Assembly (NCBI GenBank): GCA_022825385.1
Contig: JAJDWX010000043.1
Location: 1 to 50,453 of the forward strand
DNA: 50,453 bases
Origin: Rhodothermales bacterium
GTDB taxonomy: Bacteria; Bacteroidota; Rhodothermia; Rhodothermales; VXPQ01
Direction of reading: 5' to 3'
In this document: in pieces, positions 28,673 through 39,262 of the stretch
Numbering within the stretch: position 1 is the first letter of the stretch
How the letters are laid out: every line of letters starts with the position of its first letter
Made by a program: the position numbers and the translations under genes
Notes under the pieces: generated by a model
The model's database searches: none
What the model saw: only the letters and a program-made list of their open reading frames with translations
Told to the model about the DNA's origin: nothing

Positions 28673-29419
28673 ATGTATCAGATCAATCTTGAAGACTTTG
28701 AGGGGCCCCTGGACTTGCTCCTCTTTTTTATTCGGCGGGACGAACTGGATATTTTCGATATTCCGGTGGCTCGCATTGCGGACGAGTACCTGGAGCACGT
28801 GCGCCTGCTGGAAAAGATCGACCTCGACAGCGCGGGCGAATTTCTGTATATGGCGGCGATCCTGATTGGCATAAAGGCCCGCATGTTGCTGCCGGGCCAG
28901 GAGACGGACGAAGCCGGAGACCCGATCGACCCGCGACGCGAGCTGGTGGAGCGGCTGCTGGAATATGTCCGGTACAAAGAAGCGTCCGGCCATCTTTTTT
29001 CACTGGAAAACGAACGAGCGCAACGGTTTACGCGAAGCCAGGCCCATGCCGAGCGCACCGCGTGGGAGCAAAAACCGACGCTGGACGCTTCTGTTTTCGA
29101 TCTGGTGTCGGCGCTGAAGCGAATCCTTGCAGAGGCGCCAGAGGAAGCGGCGCACGACGTAGCGCGCGAAGAATATTCTATCGAGCAGCAACGCGCGTTT
29201 TTGCTGGAGCGCCTGGAGGCCGAGCAGCCGCTTTCGTTCGCCGCGCTGGCGGCGGGCCGATCCCGGCCATTTATCATAGCGACCTTTCTGGCGACGCTCG
29301 AACTCGTTCAGGCGCAACAGGCGCGCGTACATATGTCGGAAGACAATCCGATTGATTTTTACCTTGCGCTTTGCATCCCGGAATCCGACGACCCGGACCG
29401 TCCCGGCGAAAACGGATAA
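28673..29419 (+). CDS. scpA: ScpA, segregation and condensation protein A
   Basis: The kleisin subunit of the SMC-ScpAB condensin that bridges the SMC heads and compacts and segregates the chromosome. The 248-residue protein has the conserved N-terminus FEGPLDLLLFFIRRDELDIF, the helical segment AGEFLYMAAILIGIKARMLLP and a C-terminal winged helix (FIATFLATLELVQ-type, here RPFIIATFLATLELVQAQQ). It lies 53 bases after the epimerase. Its partner scpB is 5 kb away, past a surface-protein gene, instead of adjacent. Confidence 0.94.
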   Translation: MYQINLEDFEGPLDLLLFFIRRDELDIFDIPVARIADEYLEHVRLLEKIDLDSAGEFLYMAAILIGIKARMLLPGQETDEAGDPIDPRRELVERLLEYVRYKEASGHLFSLENERAQRFTRSQAHAERTAWEQKPTLDASVFDLVSALKRILAEAPEEAAHDVAREEYSIEQQRAFLLERLEAEQPLSFAALAAGRSRPFIIATFLATLELVQAQQARVHMSEDNPIDFYLALCIPESDDPDRPGENG

Positions 29420-29455
29420 ACAAGGACTTTAGGAATGGATTCTTTGGCGCGCCTC

Positions 29456-29492
29456 AGGCCCTTGCTGTTCGTATTGCTTTCGGGCCTTTTTT
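29456..29492 (+). terminator. Probable terminator after scpA
   Basis: A short GC stem AGGCCC (29456-29461) / GGGCCT (29482-29487), with a 20-base loop, runs into TTTTTT. It lies 37 bases past the scpA stop and would separate scpA from the surface-protein gene. The long loop lowers confidence. Confidence 0.5.
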
Positions 29493-29515
29493 ACCAGAAA
29501 ATCAACTTGCAGACA

Positions 29516-29546
29516 TTGACCTGACGCTTCCGATTTCGTACCTTTC
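29516..29546 (+). promoter_or_regulatory. Candidate promoter of the surface-protein gene
   Basis: TTGAC (29516-29520) and TACCTTTC (29539-29546) are 20 bases apart, counting from TTG, which fits the Bacteroidota -33 TTG / -7 TAnnTTTG layout. It is downstream of the scpA terminator and about 80 bases before the ATG of the large gene. Confidence 0.4.
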
Positions 29547-29627
29547 AGGGCGATATGCAGCAATATTCCCCGCGCCAACCAGGCGTGTTCGCAACCCCCT
29601 GAACAGCATTGAACCATAAAGACAACA

Positions 29628-32600
29628 ATGTTTCCTACGTCTTCGATTCGCCGGCTTCTCTGGACAGCGTTGTTTTCCGCGCTGCTTTTTGGATGGGGAC
29701 TCGTTCCGAATCTTGCCGCGCAAACCGTTCAGTTTGGCCGGGCAGACTATAACGCGCTCGAAGGCGAGAACCTCTCGCCGACGCTGACCTTCAGTTCGGC
29801 GACCTCGAGCCAGGCGACGTTCACCATCACGACCACCGCAGGCACGGCGACGGCGGGCGCAGACTTCGCAGCAGGACCGCACTCGGTGACGGTGCCCGCC
29901 AACGCGACCAGTCATACCTTCGATATCGCCATACCGACGGATGCGACCATCGAGGACTACGAGACGTTCAGCATCGCCATCGCCTCGCCGCCGGGGGGCT
30001 TCACGCTGGGCTCGCAGAGCACAGCCAACATTCAGATCGTGAACGTCAGTATCGTGCCTCAGAACTGGCCCCTCAGACCCAGCGGCATCAATCCTGGCGA
30101 ACAGTTTCGGCTGCTGTTCAAGACGGGCAACGAACGGAACGGAAGTTCCAGCAGCATCGGCGTCTACGACACGTTCGTTCGCAACCGCACCAGCGCGCAT
30201 CCGTGGCACAGCGACATTCAGGCATACTCGTCCACGTTCCGCGCCGTCGGCAGCACGCCCACCGTGGGCGCCGCGTGGCACACCGCCACCGGCATCATGG
30301 TGAGCGGCGAGCCCAGCCACACGCCCTTCTCGCACCCCATTTACTGGCTGAACGGTCCCAAAATCGCCGACGATTACAACGACTTCTGGGACGGCGACTG
30401 GGACAACAACAACGACGCGCATATGCGCCACGCCGACGGCCTGGCCGCCACCAACGTGCGCGGCCCAAACACCGGCACCAGTTCCGGCACGACGCACGCT
30501 ACCGCCGGCGTCAAGAAAAGCGGCAAGGCGTTGGGAACGACGAACGCCAGCACCCGCTGGGGCGGCACCAATGCCCAGAACCCCATCGACCAGGGCGACA
30601 TCCCCAAAGGCAACGACAACCTCTACATCGCCCTGTCCGGCGTGTTCGAGGTGTTTTTATCGCGGACAATCGGCTTCGGCGCGTCTAACTACAACATCAA
30701 CGAGGGCGATGCGCTGACCGTGTCGCTGAACGCATCGGTCACGCCTGCGACCGATATAACCATCACGATCGCCGCCACGCCGGGCACGGCCACCTCCGAC
30801 GACTGGTCTGGCGGCCCCTGGACCGTCACGCTGCCGAGCGGCCAGACGTCCGTCTCCGTCGATATCGATATCCCCCTCGACGCAAACCAGGAACAGCAGG
30901 AGGATTTCACGCTGACCATTACGTCGGTTTCGTCAAACTTCTTGCCGGACGCGATAAATGGGGCTGCGACGGTGCAAATCGCCAATGTCGTTCCTCTTAA
31001 CATCGTTCCCTACGACTGGCCGCTGCGCCCGGCGGACCGGACCATCGGCGAACAATTTCGCCTGCTGTTCGCGAGCGGAGGCTCGCGGGACGCTTCCTCC
31101 AGGGACATCAGTGATTACGACGCCTTCGTGCGCAACGCGGCGGCGGGCGGGCACGCCGCCATCCAGACGTATGGGAAGTTTTTCAATGTTTTCGGCTCCA
31201 CTGCCGATATTTCCGCGCGCGAACACGCCGGTTTGCACGACGGCTCCGCCTATACGGACGGCTCGACGGACAACAACTCCTCGGGCATCCCGATCTATTG
31301 GGTGAACGGCGACAAGGTCGCCAACAACTACCACCATTTCCTCGACGTTGACTCCAACGGCAATAACAGGTGGAACGGCGCCAATCACAGGACGGAACTC
31401 GGAACATATCAAGAGACTCCGACCAGCGTCCATACAGGCACCTCGTCAGATGGCACGACACGTCATGCGCTGGGCAGTAGATATGTCACCAGGGGGGTTC
31501 TCTTTGCTGGCGGCAATCCGCTTGTCAGTGGCGTCTCTTCCCTAACGGACGCGGGGCGCTTCTACGGCCTGTCCCTGCTGTTCGAGGTGGAAATGCTCCC
31601 GACCATCGGTTTCGAACGCGCGAACCAAAATATCCGGGAAGGCACGACGGGGGCGATTCCTGTTACGCTCTCAGAGGCGCAAACCTCCGACGTGACCGTA
31701 ACGATCGCCGCGTCGGCGGGCACGGCGACCAGCGACGACTGGACCGGCGGCCCGTGGACCGTCACCATTCCGGCAAATCAAACTTCCGCCACGTTTGACC
31801 TCGGCATTCCCTCGGACGACAGCATCGAGGGGGCGGAAACGTTCACGCTGACCCTCTCGACGCCATCGGGCTACGTCCCGACACCGAACATGGAATCCTT
31901 GACAGCGCAGATCGTAGACGTCAACGTCGTCCCCAGCGCATGGTCGCTCGTCCCGTCCGGCCTGTCGGGGGGCGATCAGTTCAGGCTTGTCTTCCTGGGC
32001 GACGCGCAGTCGGCCACGGACAGCAATATAGCCACCTATGACGGGTGGCTGCAAACGGACGCGTCCTCTTCCGGCGTCTCGCCGACGCCGCACGCAGACA
32101 TCCAGGCATACTCGTCCACGTTCCGGATGGTGGGCAGCACGGCATCGGTGGACGCCGCCTTCCACACGGCGACGGGAATCAGGGAGAACAACAGGTATGG
32201 CCACACAGCGTGGACGACGCCAATCTATTGGCTGAACGGAGCAAAGATTGCCGATGATCATAACGATTTCTGGGACGGGGAATGGGACAATCAGCTCTCG
32301 AACGATACGCGCGGACCGGACGGACAGGCCGTAGACGGCGCCGCGCGGACATGGACGGGAACGGGGACGGGGACGTCGCATCAAAACGCGGGCGCCAAAT
32401 CGGCCCATCCGCTGGGCGCTTCCGGCGCCCAGGTTACGCAAGGGCAGTGGGGCGCCGGCAATAATCCGATAAACAACAACCTGGCTACCAAGACGGATTC
32501 GCGCAGGATTCTCGCGATCTCGCAGATATTCGAAGTGGAGTCCGAACCCGAGGTCTCCATCGCGGCGGACGCGGCGTCGGTGACGGAAGGGACGAACGCG

Positions 32601-34328
32601 GCGTTCACCGTCACCGCCAATCCCGCGCCAAGCGCCGCCCTCGCGGTGAGCCTGAGCGTGGCGCAAACGGGTAGCTTCGGCGCGACGACCGGCGCGCAGA
32701 CGCTCAGTATCCCCACCAGCGGCAGCGCGCCGCTCAACATCGGCACAACGGACGACAATGTCGATGAGGCGAACGGTTCCGTTACGGTTACGGTCAGCAC
32801 AGGCGCCGGCTACTCGGTGTCCTCCACGAACGGCTCAGCCACCGTGGCTATCGAAGACAACGACGATCCCACGCCGGTGGCCACGTTCGCTTCCGCCGCC
32901 TATTCCGGCGGGGAGGCGGCGGGGAGCCGGACGGTGAACGCGCAGGTGAACGTCTCGCCGGCCGCGCCGTCGGGCGGGCTGAGCGTGGCCTACGCAGTAA
33001 ACAGTTCGAGCACGGCCGGCTCCGGCGACTACGCCAGTCTGAGCGGCAGCCTGAATATCGCCCAGGGCCAGACTTCCGGCAATATCACGGTTACCATCAC
33101 GGACGACGCGCTGGACGAAGGGGCGGAGACCCTTATTCTGGACCTTACGGACGGCGCGAACTACGACCTCGGCGCAACCCCGCAGACGACCATTACGATC
33201 GCGGACGACGACGGAACGGCGCCGCCGCCCCCGCCCCCGCCGCCCGCCACGCCGGTGGCGAGTTTCGCCTCGGCTTCGACCAGCACGGCGGAAAGCGCAG
33301 GAACGCAGAACGTGACAGTCAACCTGAACCCGGCGCCGCCTGCGAATATCACGCTGAATTACACCCTCTCCGGCACCGCCACACTGGACGCGGACTATTC
33401 GATCAGCGGGGTTACGAGCAATAGCGGCACGGCGAGCGTCAGCGGCGGCGATACGTCGGTGAACATCCCTGTCGCCATTGCGGACGACAGCGCGGACGAA
33501 AACAGCGAGACGGTCATCCTGACGCTGACGAGCGGGACGGGCTACGACGTGGGCGGCGCCAACGTACACACGCTCACCATCACGGACAACGACGACGCAG
33601 GCGGTGGCGGTGGCGGCGGCGGCGGAGGTGGCGGCGGCGAGGGCGGCGGCGGTGGCGGTGGCGACGGCGACGGAGGTACTGGCGGTGGCGACGACAACGA
33701 GGCGTCCCGGGTTACGCTATCCGTTTCTCCGAACCCCGTAGTCGAAGGCGAAGAAATAACCGTTACGGTTGGCCTCTCGCGGTTGGTCGCCAGCGACATC
33801 GACATTCCCCTTATTCTGACCCCGGGCGATGCCGAAGCAGGGGACTATGGCGCGCTCGCCTCCATCGTTATCGCCGCGAACGACCCGAACGGAATGGGCG
33901 TGATCGCCACGATGGCGGACGAGGACCTGGACGACGAAACCTTCACCGTAGCGCTTGGAACGCTGCCCTCGGGCCTTGAGGCGGGCGCGCAAGCGTCCGT
34001 CGAAGTTACCATCACGGACGCCACAGGCGTGACGTCGATAGAGTCGCTCGACGGCGAAATACCCGAGGCCTTTGCGCTGGAACAGAATTATCCGAACCCG
34101 TTCAACCCGACGACGACCATTGAGTTTGCGCTGGACAAGACGCAGCGCGTCACGCTTTCCGTTTACGACCTGCTCGGACAGGAAGTGCAGGTCCTGGTGA
34201 ACGGCGTACGTCCGGCGGCGCGCTACCGCGTTCCGTTCGACGCGACGGAGCTCGCCAGTGGAACGTATCTCTATGTCCTTCGGACCGAAGAGCAGGTGGC
34301 TGTCAAGACGATGGCGTTGCTGAAGTAG
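29628..34328 (+). CDS. Large T9SS-secreted surface protein with Calx-beta domains and three ~200-residue modules
   Basis: A 1566-residue secreted protein; function unknown. A Sec signal peptide (LLWTALFSALLFGWG, cleavage near LAAQ, residue ~31) is followed by Calx-beta domain 1 (~33-141). Three copies of a ~200-residue module follow, separated by Calx-beta domains: ~142-342, ~459-651 and ~768-970. Each module starts W-x-L-x-P, continues GEQFRLLF or GDQFRLVF, has a D-I-Q-A/T-Y stretch and an IYWLNG/IYWVNG motif with K-I/V-A-D/N, and ends FEV. More Calx-beta domains (~975-1465), a Pro8 run and a long Gly-rich linker (~1325-1358) lead to a T9SS type A sorting domain ([16 protein letters not shown]...SGTYLYVLRTEE). 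Calx-beta domains usually bind calcium, so adhesion is the likely role. Confidence 0.85.
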   Translation: MFPTSSIRRLLWTALFSALLFGWGLVPNLAAQTVQFGRADYNALEGENLSPTLTFSSATSSQATFTITTTAGTATAGADFAAGPHSVTVPANATSHTFDIAIPTDATIEDYETFSIAIASPPGGFTLGSQSTANIQIVNVSIVPQNWPLRPSGINPGEQFRLLFKTGNERNGSSSSIGVYDTFVRNRTSAHPWHSDIQAYSSTFRAVGSTPTVGAAWHTATGIMVSGEPSHTPFSHPIYWLNGPKIADDYNDFWDGDWDNNNDAHMRHADGLAATNVRGPNTGTSSGTTHATAGVKKSGKALGTTNASTRWGGTNAQNPIDQGDIPKGNDNLYIALSGVFEVFLSRTIGFGASNYNINEGDALTVSLNASVTPATDITITIAATPGTATSDDWSGGPWTVTLPSGQTSVSVDIDIPLDANQEQQEDFTLTITSVSSNFLPDAINGAATVQIANVVPLNIVPYDWPLRPADRTIGEQFRLLFASGGSRDASSRDISDYDAFVRNAAAGGHAAIQTYGKFFNVFGSTADISAREHAGLHDGSAYTDGSTDNNSSGIPIYWVNGDKVANNYHHFLDVDSNGNNRWNGANHRTELGTYQETPTSVHTGTSSDGTTRHALGSRYVTRGVLFAGGNPLVSGVSSLTDAGRFYGLSLLFEVEMLPTIGFERANQNIREGTTGAIPVTLSEAQTSDVTVTIAASAGTATSDDWTGGPWTVTIPANQTSATFDLGIPSDDSIEGAETFTLTLSTPSGYVPTPNMESLTAQIVDVNVVPSAWSLVPSGLSGGDQFRLVFLGDAQSATDSNIATYDGWLQTDASSSGVSPTPHADIQAYSSTFRMVGSTASVDAAFHTATGIRENNRYGHTAWTTPIYWLNGAKIADDHNDFWDGEWDNQLSNDTRGPDGQAVDGAARTWTGTGTGTSHQNAGAKSAHPLGASGAQVTQGQWGAGNNPINNNLATKTDSRRILAISQIFEVESEPEVSIAADAASVTEGTNAAFTVTANPAPSAALAVSLSVAQTGSFGATTGAQTLSIPTSGSAPLNIGTTDDNVDEANGSVTVTVSTGAGYSVSSTNGSATVAIEDNDDPTPVATFASAAYSGGEAAGSRTVNAQVNVSPAAPSGGLSVAYAVNSSSTAGSGDYASLSGSLNIAQGQTSGNITVTITDDALDEGAETLILDLTDGANYDLGATPQTTITIADDDGTAPPPPPPPPATPVASFASASTSTAESAGTQNVTVNLNPAPPANITLNYTLSGTATLDADYSISGVTSNSGTASVSGGDTSVNIPVAIADDSADENSETVILTLTSGTGYDVGGANVHTLTITDNDDAGGGGGGGGGGGGGEGGGGGGGDGDGGTGGGDDNEASRVTLSVSPNPVVEGEEITVTVGLSRLVASDIDIPLILTPGDAEAGDYGALASIVIAANDPNGMGVIATMADEDLDDETFTVALGTLPSGLEAGAQASVEVTITDATGVTSIESLDGEIPEAFALEQNYPNPFNPTTTIEFALDKTQRVTLSVYDLLGQEVQVLVNGVRPAARYRVPFDATELASGTYLYVLRTEEQVAVKTMALLK

Positions 34329-34411
34329 CGCCGTCTCCAACGGACTTACGGGTAATGGAAATCCCTCCGTTTCGTAAATAGAAGCGGTTTATATCCTGAA
34401 CAGTGCCGCAC

Positions 34412-35077
34412 ATGGCTTCCATACGCGAATTGGCGGATCGAACGCTTGTACAGGTGGTCGAAGCCCTGATTTTTGCGGCGGATCGTCCGGTGGCCGCGCG
34501 CGAAATCGCCGAGGCGTATAGCGACGTTAGCGGAAACGCCGCCCCCGCGGACGCGCAGGTGCTGGAGGCCGTCGCCGATCTGAACGCAGCGTACGAAACC
34601 GAAGGCCGCGTTTTTCGGATCGAACGATGGGCGGCGGGCTTTCGGATGGCGACGATCGCCCCGGTCGCTCCGTACCTGAAATCTTTTTTCAATCGCAAGC
34701 GCGCGCAGACCATGTCGCGCTCGCTGATGGAAACGCTGGCTATCGTGGCGTACCGGCAACCCGTAACCAAACCGGAAATCGATTTTGTTCGGGGCGTCGA
34801 TTCCGGGTATGCGCTGGGCAAACTGATGGAGCAGGGGTTCGTCGACGTGGCAGGCCGAAGCGATTCGCTGGGGCGCCCCCTGATCTACGCCACGACAAGC
34901 GCTTTTCTGGAACAATTCGGGCTGGCGGACCTCGACGCGCTGCCCACCTTGCGCGAAATCGAGGAAATACTTGGAGATCCGGCCTTCAGTCGGGAACGGG
35001 CGGAACTCTTGCAGCTGCAACAGGAAGACGAAACGATGCAGCGTCGGGACGAGGAAAACGAGCCGACGCAAGCATGA
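34412..35077 (+). CDS. scpB: ScpB, segregation and condensation protein B
   Basis: A winged-helix dimer that binds the ScpA kleisin in the SMC condensin. Residues VQVVEALIFAADRPVAAREI open the first winged helix and METLAIVAYRQPVTKPEIDF, the family signature, the second; GRPLIYATTSAFLEQFGL follows. The 221-residue length is usual, ending in an acidic, Gln-rich tail. ATG 34412 is chosen over GTG 34403 three codons upstream. It now lies behind the large surface-protein gene and before rluB, the usual scpA-scpB-rluB neighbour. Confidence 0.94.
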   Translation: MASIRELADRTLVQVVEALIFAADRPVAAREIAEAYSDVSGNAAPADAQVLEAVADLNAAYETEGRVFRIERWAAGFRMATIAPVAPYLKSFFNRKRAQTMSRSLMETLAIVAYRQPVTKPEIDFVRGVDSGYALGKLMEQGFVDVAGRSDSLGRPLIYATTSAFLEQFGLADLDALPTLREIEEILGDPAFSRERAELLQLQQEDETMQRRDEENEPTQA

Positions 35078-35245
35078 CGTTGCTCGCGGGGGAACGCGAC
35101 GCGCCGAGGGAGGCGGTTTTCGTCGGCGTATCCTGAGGCATAGCCCCGCGCATCGGAATTTTCCCGGCAAAGAACAGAACGCGCGCTGTTTCGTTCATTG
35201 TCCATTACCGTACGCGCTATTCTGCCCAGGATCCCTTTTGCCGAC

Positions 35246-37605
<2,360 letters not shown>

Positions 37606-37613
37606 GGCCGCCG

Positions 37614-37674
37614 GCTTCGTCATTCCTGGCCAGCGCGCGCCTCGCAAGCCCCTGGACTTCATCAGCGTATCCTT
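37614..37674 (+). repeat. Dispersed ~60-70 bp repeat, copy B
   Basis: Aligns with 71-140 (copy A), differing by scattered substitutions and a 6-9 base deletion before ATCAG. It occupies almost all of the guaB-aminopeptidase spacer and ends 14 bases before the GTG start of the aminopeptidase. Confidence 0.55.
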
Positions 37675-37688
37675 TGCAGAGATTTTTT

Positions 37689-38762
37689 GTGGACCGCATC
37701 GCTTCTCTCCGCGCCTTGCTTCGCTCCTTGTCCGCGGACGCCCTGTACCTGACGCATCCCGCCCAGGTGCGCTGGGCATGCGGCTTCACCGGGTCGCATG
37801 GCGTACTGATCCTGCGGGAAGAGACCGCGCATTTCGTAACGGATGGGCGCTACCGTACGCAAGCCGCAGAAGAAGTGGCGGGCGCCGCGGTGTGCGTCAT
37901 GAAGCCTTCGCAACGCGCGGCCGCCGAATGCGCGGCGGCGACAGGGTGCCTCGCGGGCGCGCGCAAGGCGGTCTATGCCTCGGATCGCCTTGTCGTTTCG
38001 TCTCTCGAAACGCTCCAGAAGCATTTTCCCGACGTCGAATGGGTCGGGAAACCCAACCTGCTCGCTCCGCTGATGGCCTGCAAAAGCCCGGCGGAACAGG
38101 AGCGGATCCGCGCCGCCCAGGCCTTAACAAGCGAAGTGTTCGATTTTCTGAAGGAATGGATCCGTCCGGGACGCACCGAAAAGGAAATTGCCGCCCGAAT
38201 CACAGGGGAACATCTTCGGCGCGGCGCAGAGCGCATGGCTTTCGACCCGGTCGTGGCGTCCGGCCCCCGCAGCGCGCTTCCGCATGCGCAGCCGTCGGAT
38301 CGGGCGGTTCGCTCCGGGGACGTGCTGCTGCTTGATTTCGGGTGCTTTCTGGACGGGTACGCTTCGGACATGACGCGCACCGTGGCGGTAGGCGCGCCGG
38401 ACCCGCTCGTTCCCGAGGCGTACGACCTGGTGCTTGCTGCGCAGACCCATGCGTTGCGCCATGCGCGGGCGGGCATGACGGGCCGGGAAGTCGACGCGCT
38501 GGCCCGCGACGCGATTCGGGAGGGAGGATACGGCGAAGCGTTTGCGCACAGCCTCGGGCATGGCGTCGGCCTGGAAATTCACGAATGGCCCCGGCTATCC
38601 CGCCACGCGGACGAGATCCTGCCGGAGGAGTGCGTCGTTACGATCGAGCCGGGCGTTTACCTGCCGGGACGCTTTGGCGTGCGCATCGAAGACGTCGTGT
38701 GCCTTGGCAAGGACGGCGTACGCAACCTTACCGACGCGCCGAAAGGCTGGACGGTGCTGTAA
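37689..38762 (+). CDS. M24-family Xaa-Pro aminopeptidase/dipeptidase
   Basis: A dinuclear metallopeptidase of 357 residues that removes residues next to proline. The creatinase N-terminal domain (~1-125) precedes the pita-bread domain. The five metal ligands are all visible: Asp216 (LLLDFGC), Asp227 (ASDMTRT), His291 (HSLGHGVGLEIHE), Glu320 (TIEPGVYLPG) and Glu334 (RIEDVV). This matches PepP/PepQ-like enzymes; which of the two is not decided. The GTG start at 37689 is the earliest in-frame codon that gives a normal N-terminus, and the open frame upstream of it is antisense-like sequence within guaB. Confidence 0.9.
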   Translation: MDRIASLRALLRSLSADALYLTHPAQVRWACGFTGSHGVLILREETAHFVTDGRYRTQAAEEVAGAAVCVMKPSQRAAAECAAATGCLAGARKAVYASDRLVVSSLETLQKHFPDVEWVGKPNLLAPLMACKSPAEQERIRAAQALTSEVFDFLKEWIRPGRTEKEIAARITGEHLRRGAERMAFDPVVASGPRSALPHAQPSDRAVRSGDVLLLDFGCFLDGYASDMTRTVAVGAPDPLVPEAYDLVLAAQTHALRHARAGMTGREVDALARDAIREGGYGEAFAHSLGHGVGLEIHEWPRLSRHADEILPEECVVTIEPGVYLPGRFGVRIEDVVCLGKDGVRNLTDAPKGWTVL

Positions 38763-38786
38763 ATTTTCCCGGCGGTTTATTTTTTA

Positions 38787-38816
38787 GGCGCGGAATTTTC
38801 GCGCCTTATTATTTTA
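38787..38816 (+). terminator. Intrinsic terminator after the M24 peptidase
   Basis: A 7-bp stem AGGCGCG (38787-38793) / CGCGCCT (38801-38807) with loop GAATTTT is followed by TATTATTTT. It lies 24 bases past the stop. A degenerate copy of the same stem and loop occurs at 38985-39007. Confidence 0.75.
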
Positions 38817-38854
38817 ACCGGGGTTGCTGGAGAACCGGGTGCAGCATGAAAAAC

Positions 38855-38961
38855 GGGGCCTGTGGTGCGCCTTTTCACGAATACATAAGGGCGCGACAGA
38901 CGATGGGTTTGCGTGTGTATTCGGGGCCCGATGTTTCGTGAAAAGGCGCACCCCAGGCCCC
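38855..38961. repeat. Palindromic element, single copy with different arms
   Basis: Arms 38855-38881 and 38935-38961 are 27 bases each and pair at 26 of 27 positions. The 53-base core, running TACATAAGGG...GTATTCGGGGCCCGATGT, is the reverse complement of the core at 10199-10252. Compared with copy 1 the arm sequences differ at paired sites (for example inner TTTTCACGAA/TTCGTGAAAA against TTTGCACGAA/TTCGTGCAAA), so pairing is kept while sequence changes. It lies between genes, in reverse orientation to copy 1. Confidence 0.85.
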
Positions 38962-38973
38962 ACATAAGCCTTG

Positions 38974-39019
38974 CCTTACTTTTTAAGGCGCGAAATTTTC
39001 GCTCCTTACTTTTTAAGGC
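38974..39019 (+). repeat. 16-base direct repeats flanking a degenerate hairpin
   Basis: CCTTACTTTTTAAGGC occurs exactly at 38974-38989 and 39004-39019, bracketing a stem AAGG-x-GCG/CGC-x-CCTT that is a weaker copy of the terminator at 38787. This suggests local duplication, perhaps linked to arrival of the adjacent palindromic element. Confidence 0.6.
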
Positions 39020-39262
39020 TTCCTCGTTAAATTATTAAATATCAAATGGTTAGGAGGAGCCCCCAGGGCAATTTTCCGCATCGCCGGTCGCGATCTTTTC
39101 TGTCTTTAATCTCTTTCGTTCTTCACTCTTAACCTCCCTGTGCCGTACCTTTTCGAACGGGCGGCCTCCGCGCCCGGCCCGCCTCATGCTTTGCGCAGCC
39201 TTGCGCAACCTGCCTGGCGCTGCGCTCCGCGGGAAACATTCTACATAATCGCCCAACCGACC

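Larger units (their letters stand above)
38763..39262. other. 500-base hairpin-rich gap, no gene
   Basis: Between the aminopeptidase and the lipoprotein metzincin there are in order a terminator (38787), a palindromic element (38855-38961), a degenerate second copy of the terminator stem (38985-39007) flanked by 16-base direct repeats, then an AT-rich stretch (39020-39055) and a C/T-rich one. TACCTTTT at 39146 may be a -7 promoter box for the gene at 39263. No protein is supported. Confidence 0.5.

Noticed and set aside
39140..39262. Upstream extension of the lipoprotein metzincin
   Set aside because: The extension would place 41 residues before the signal peptide and lipobox.
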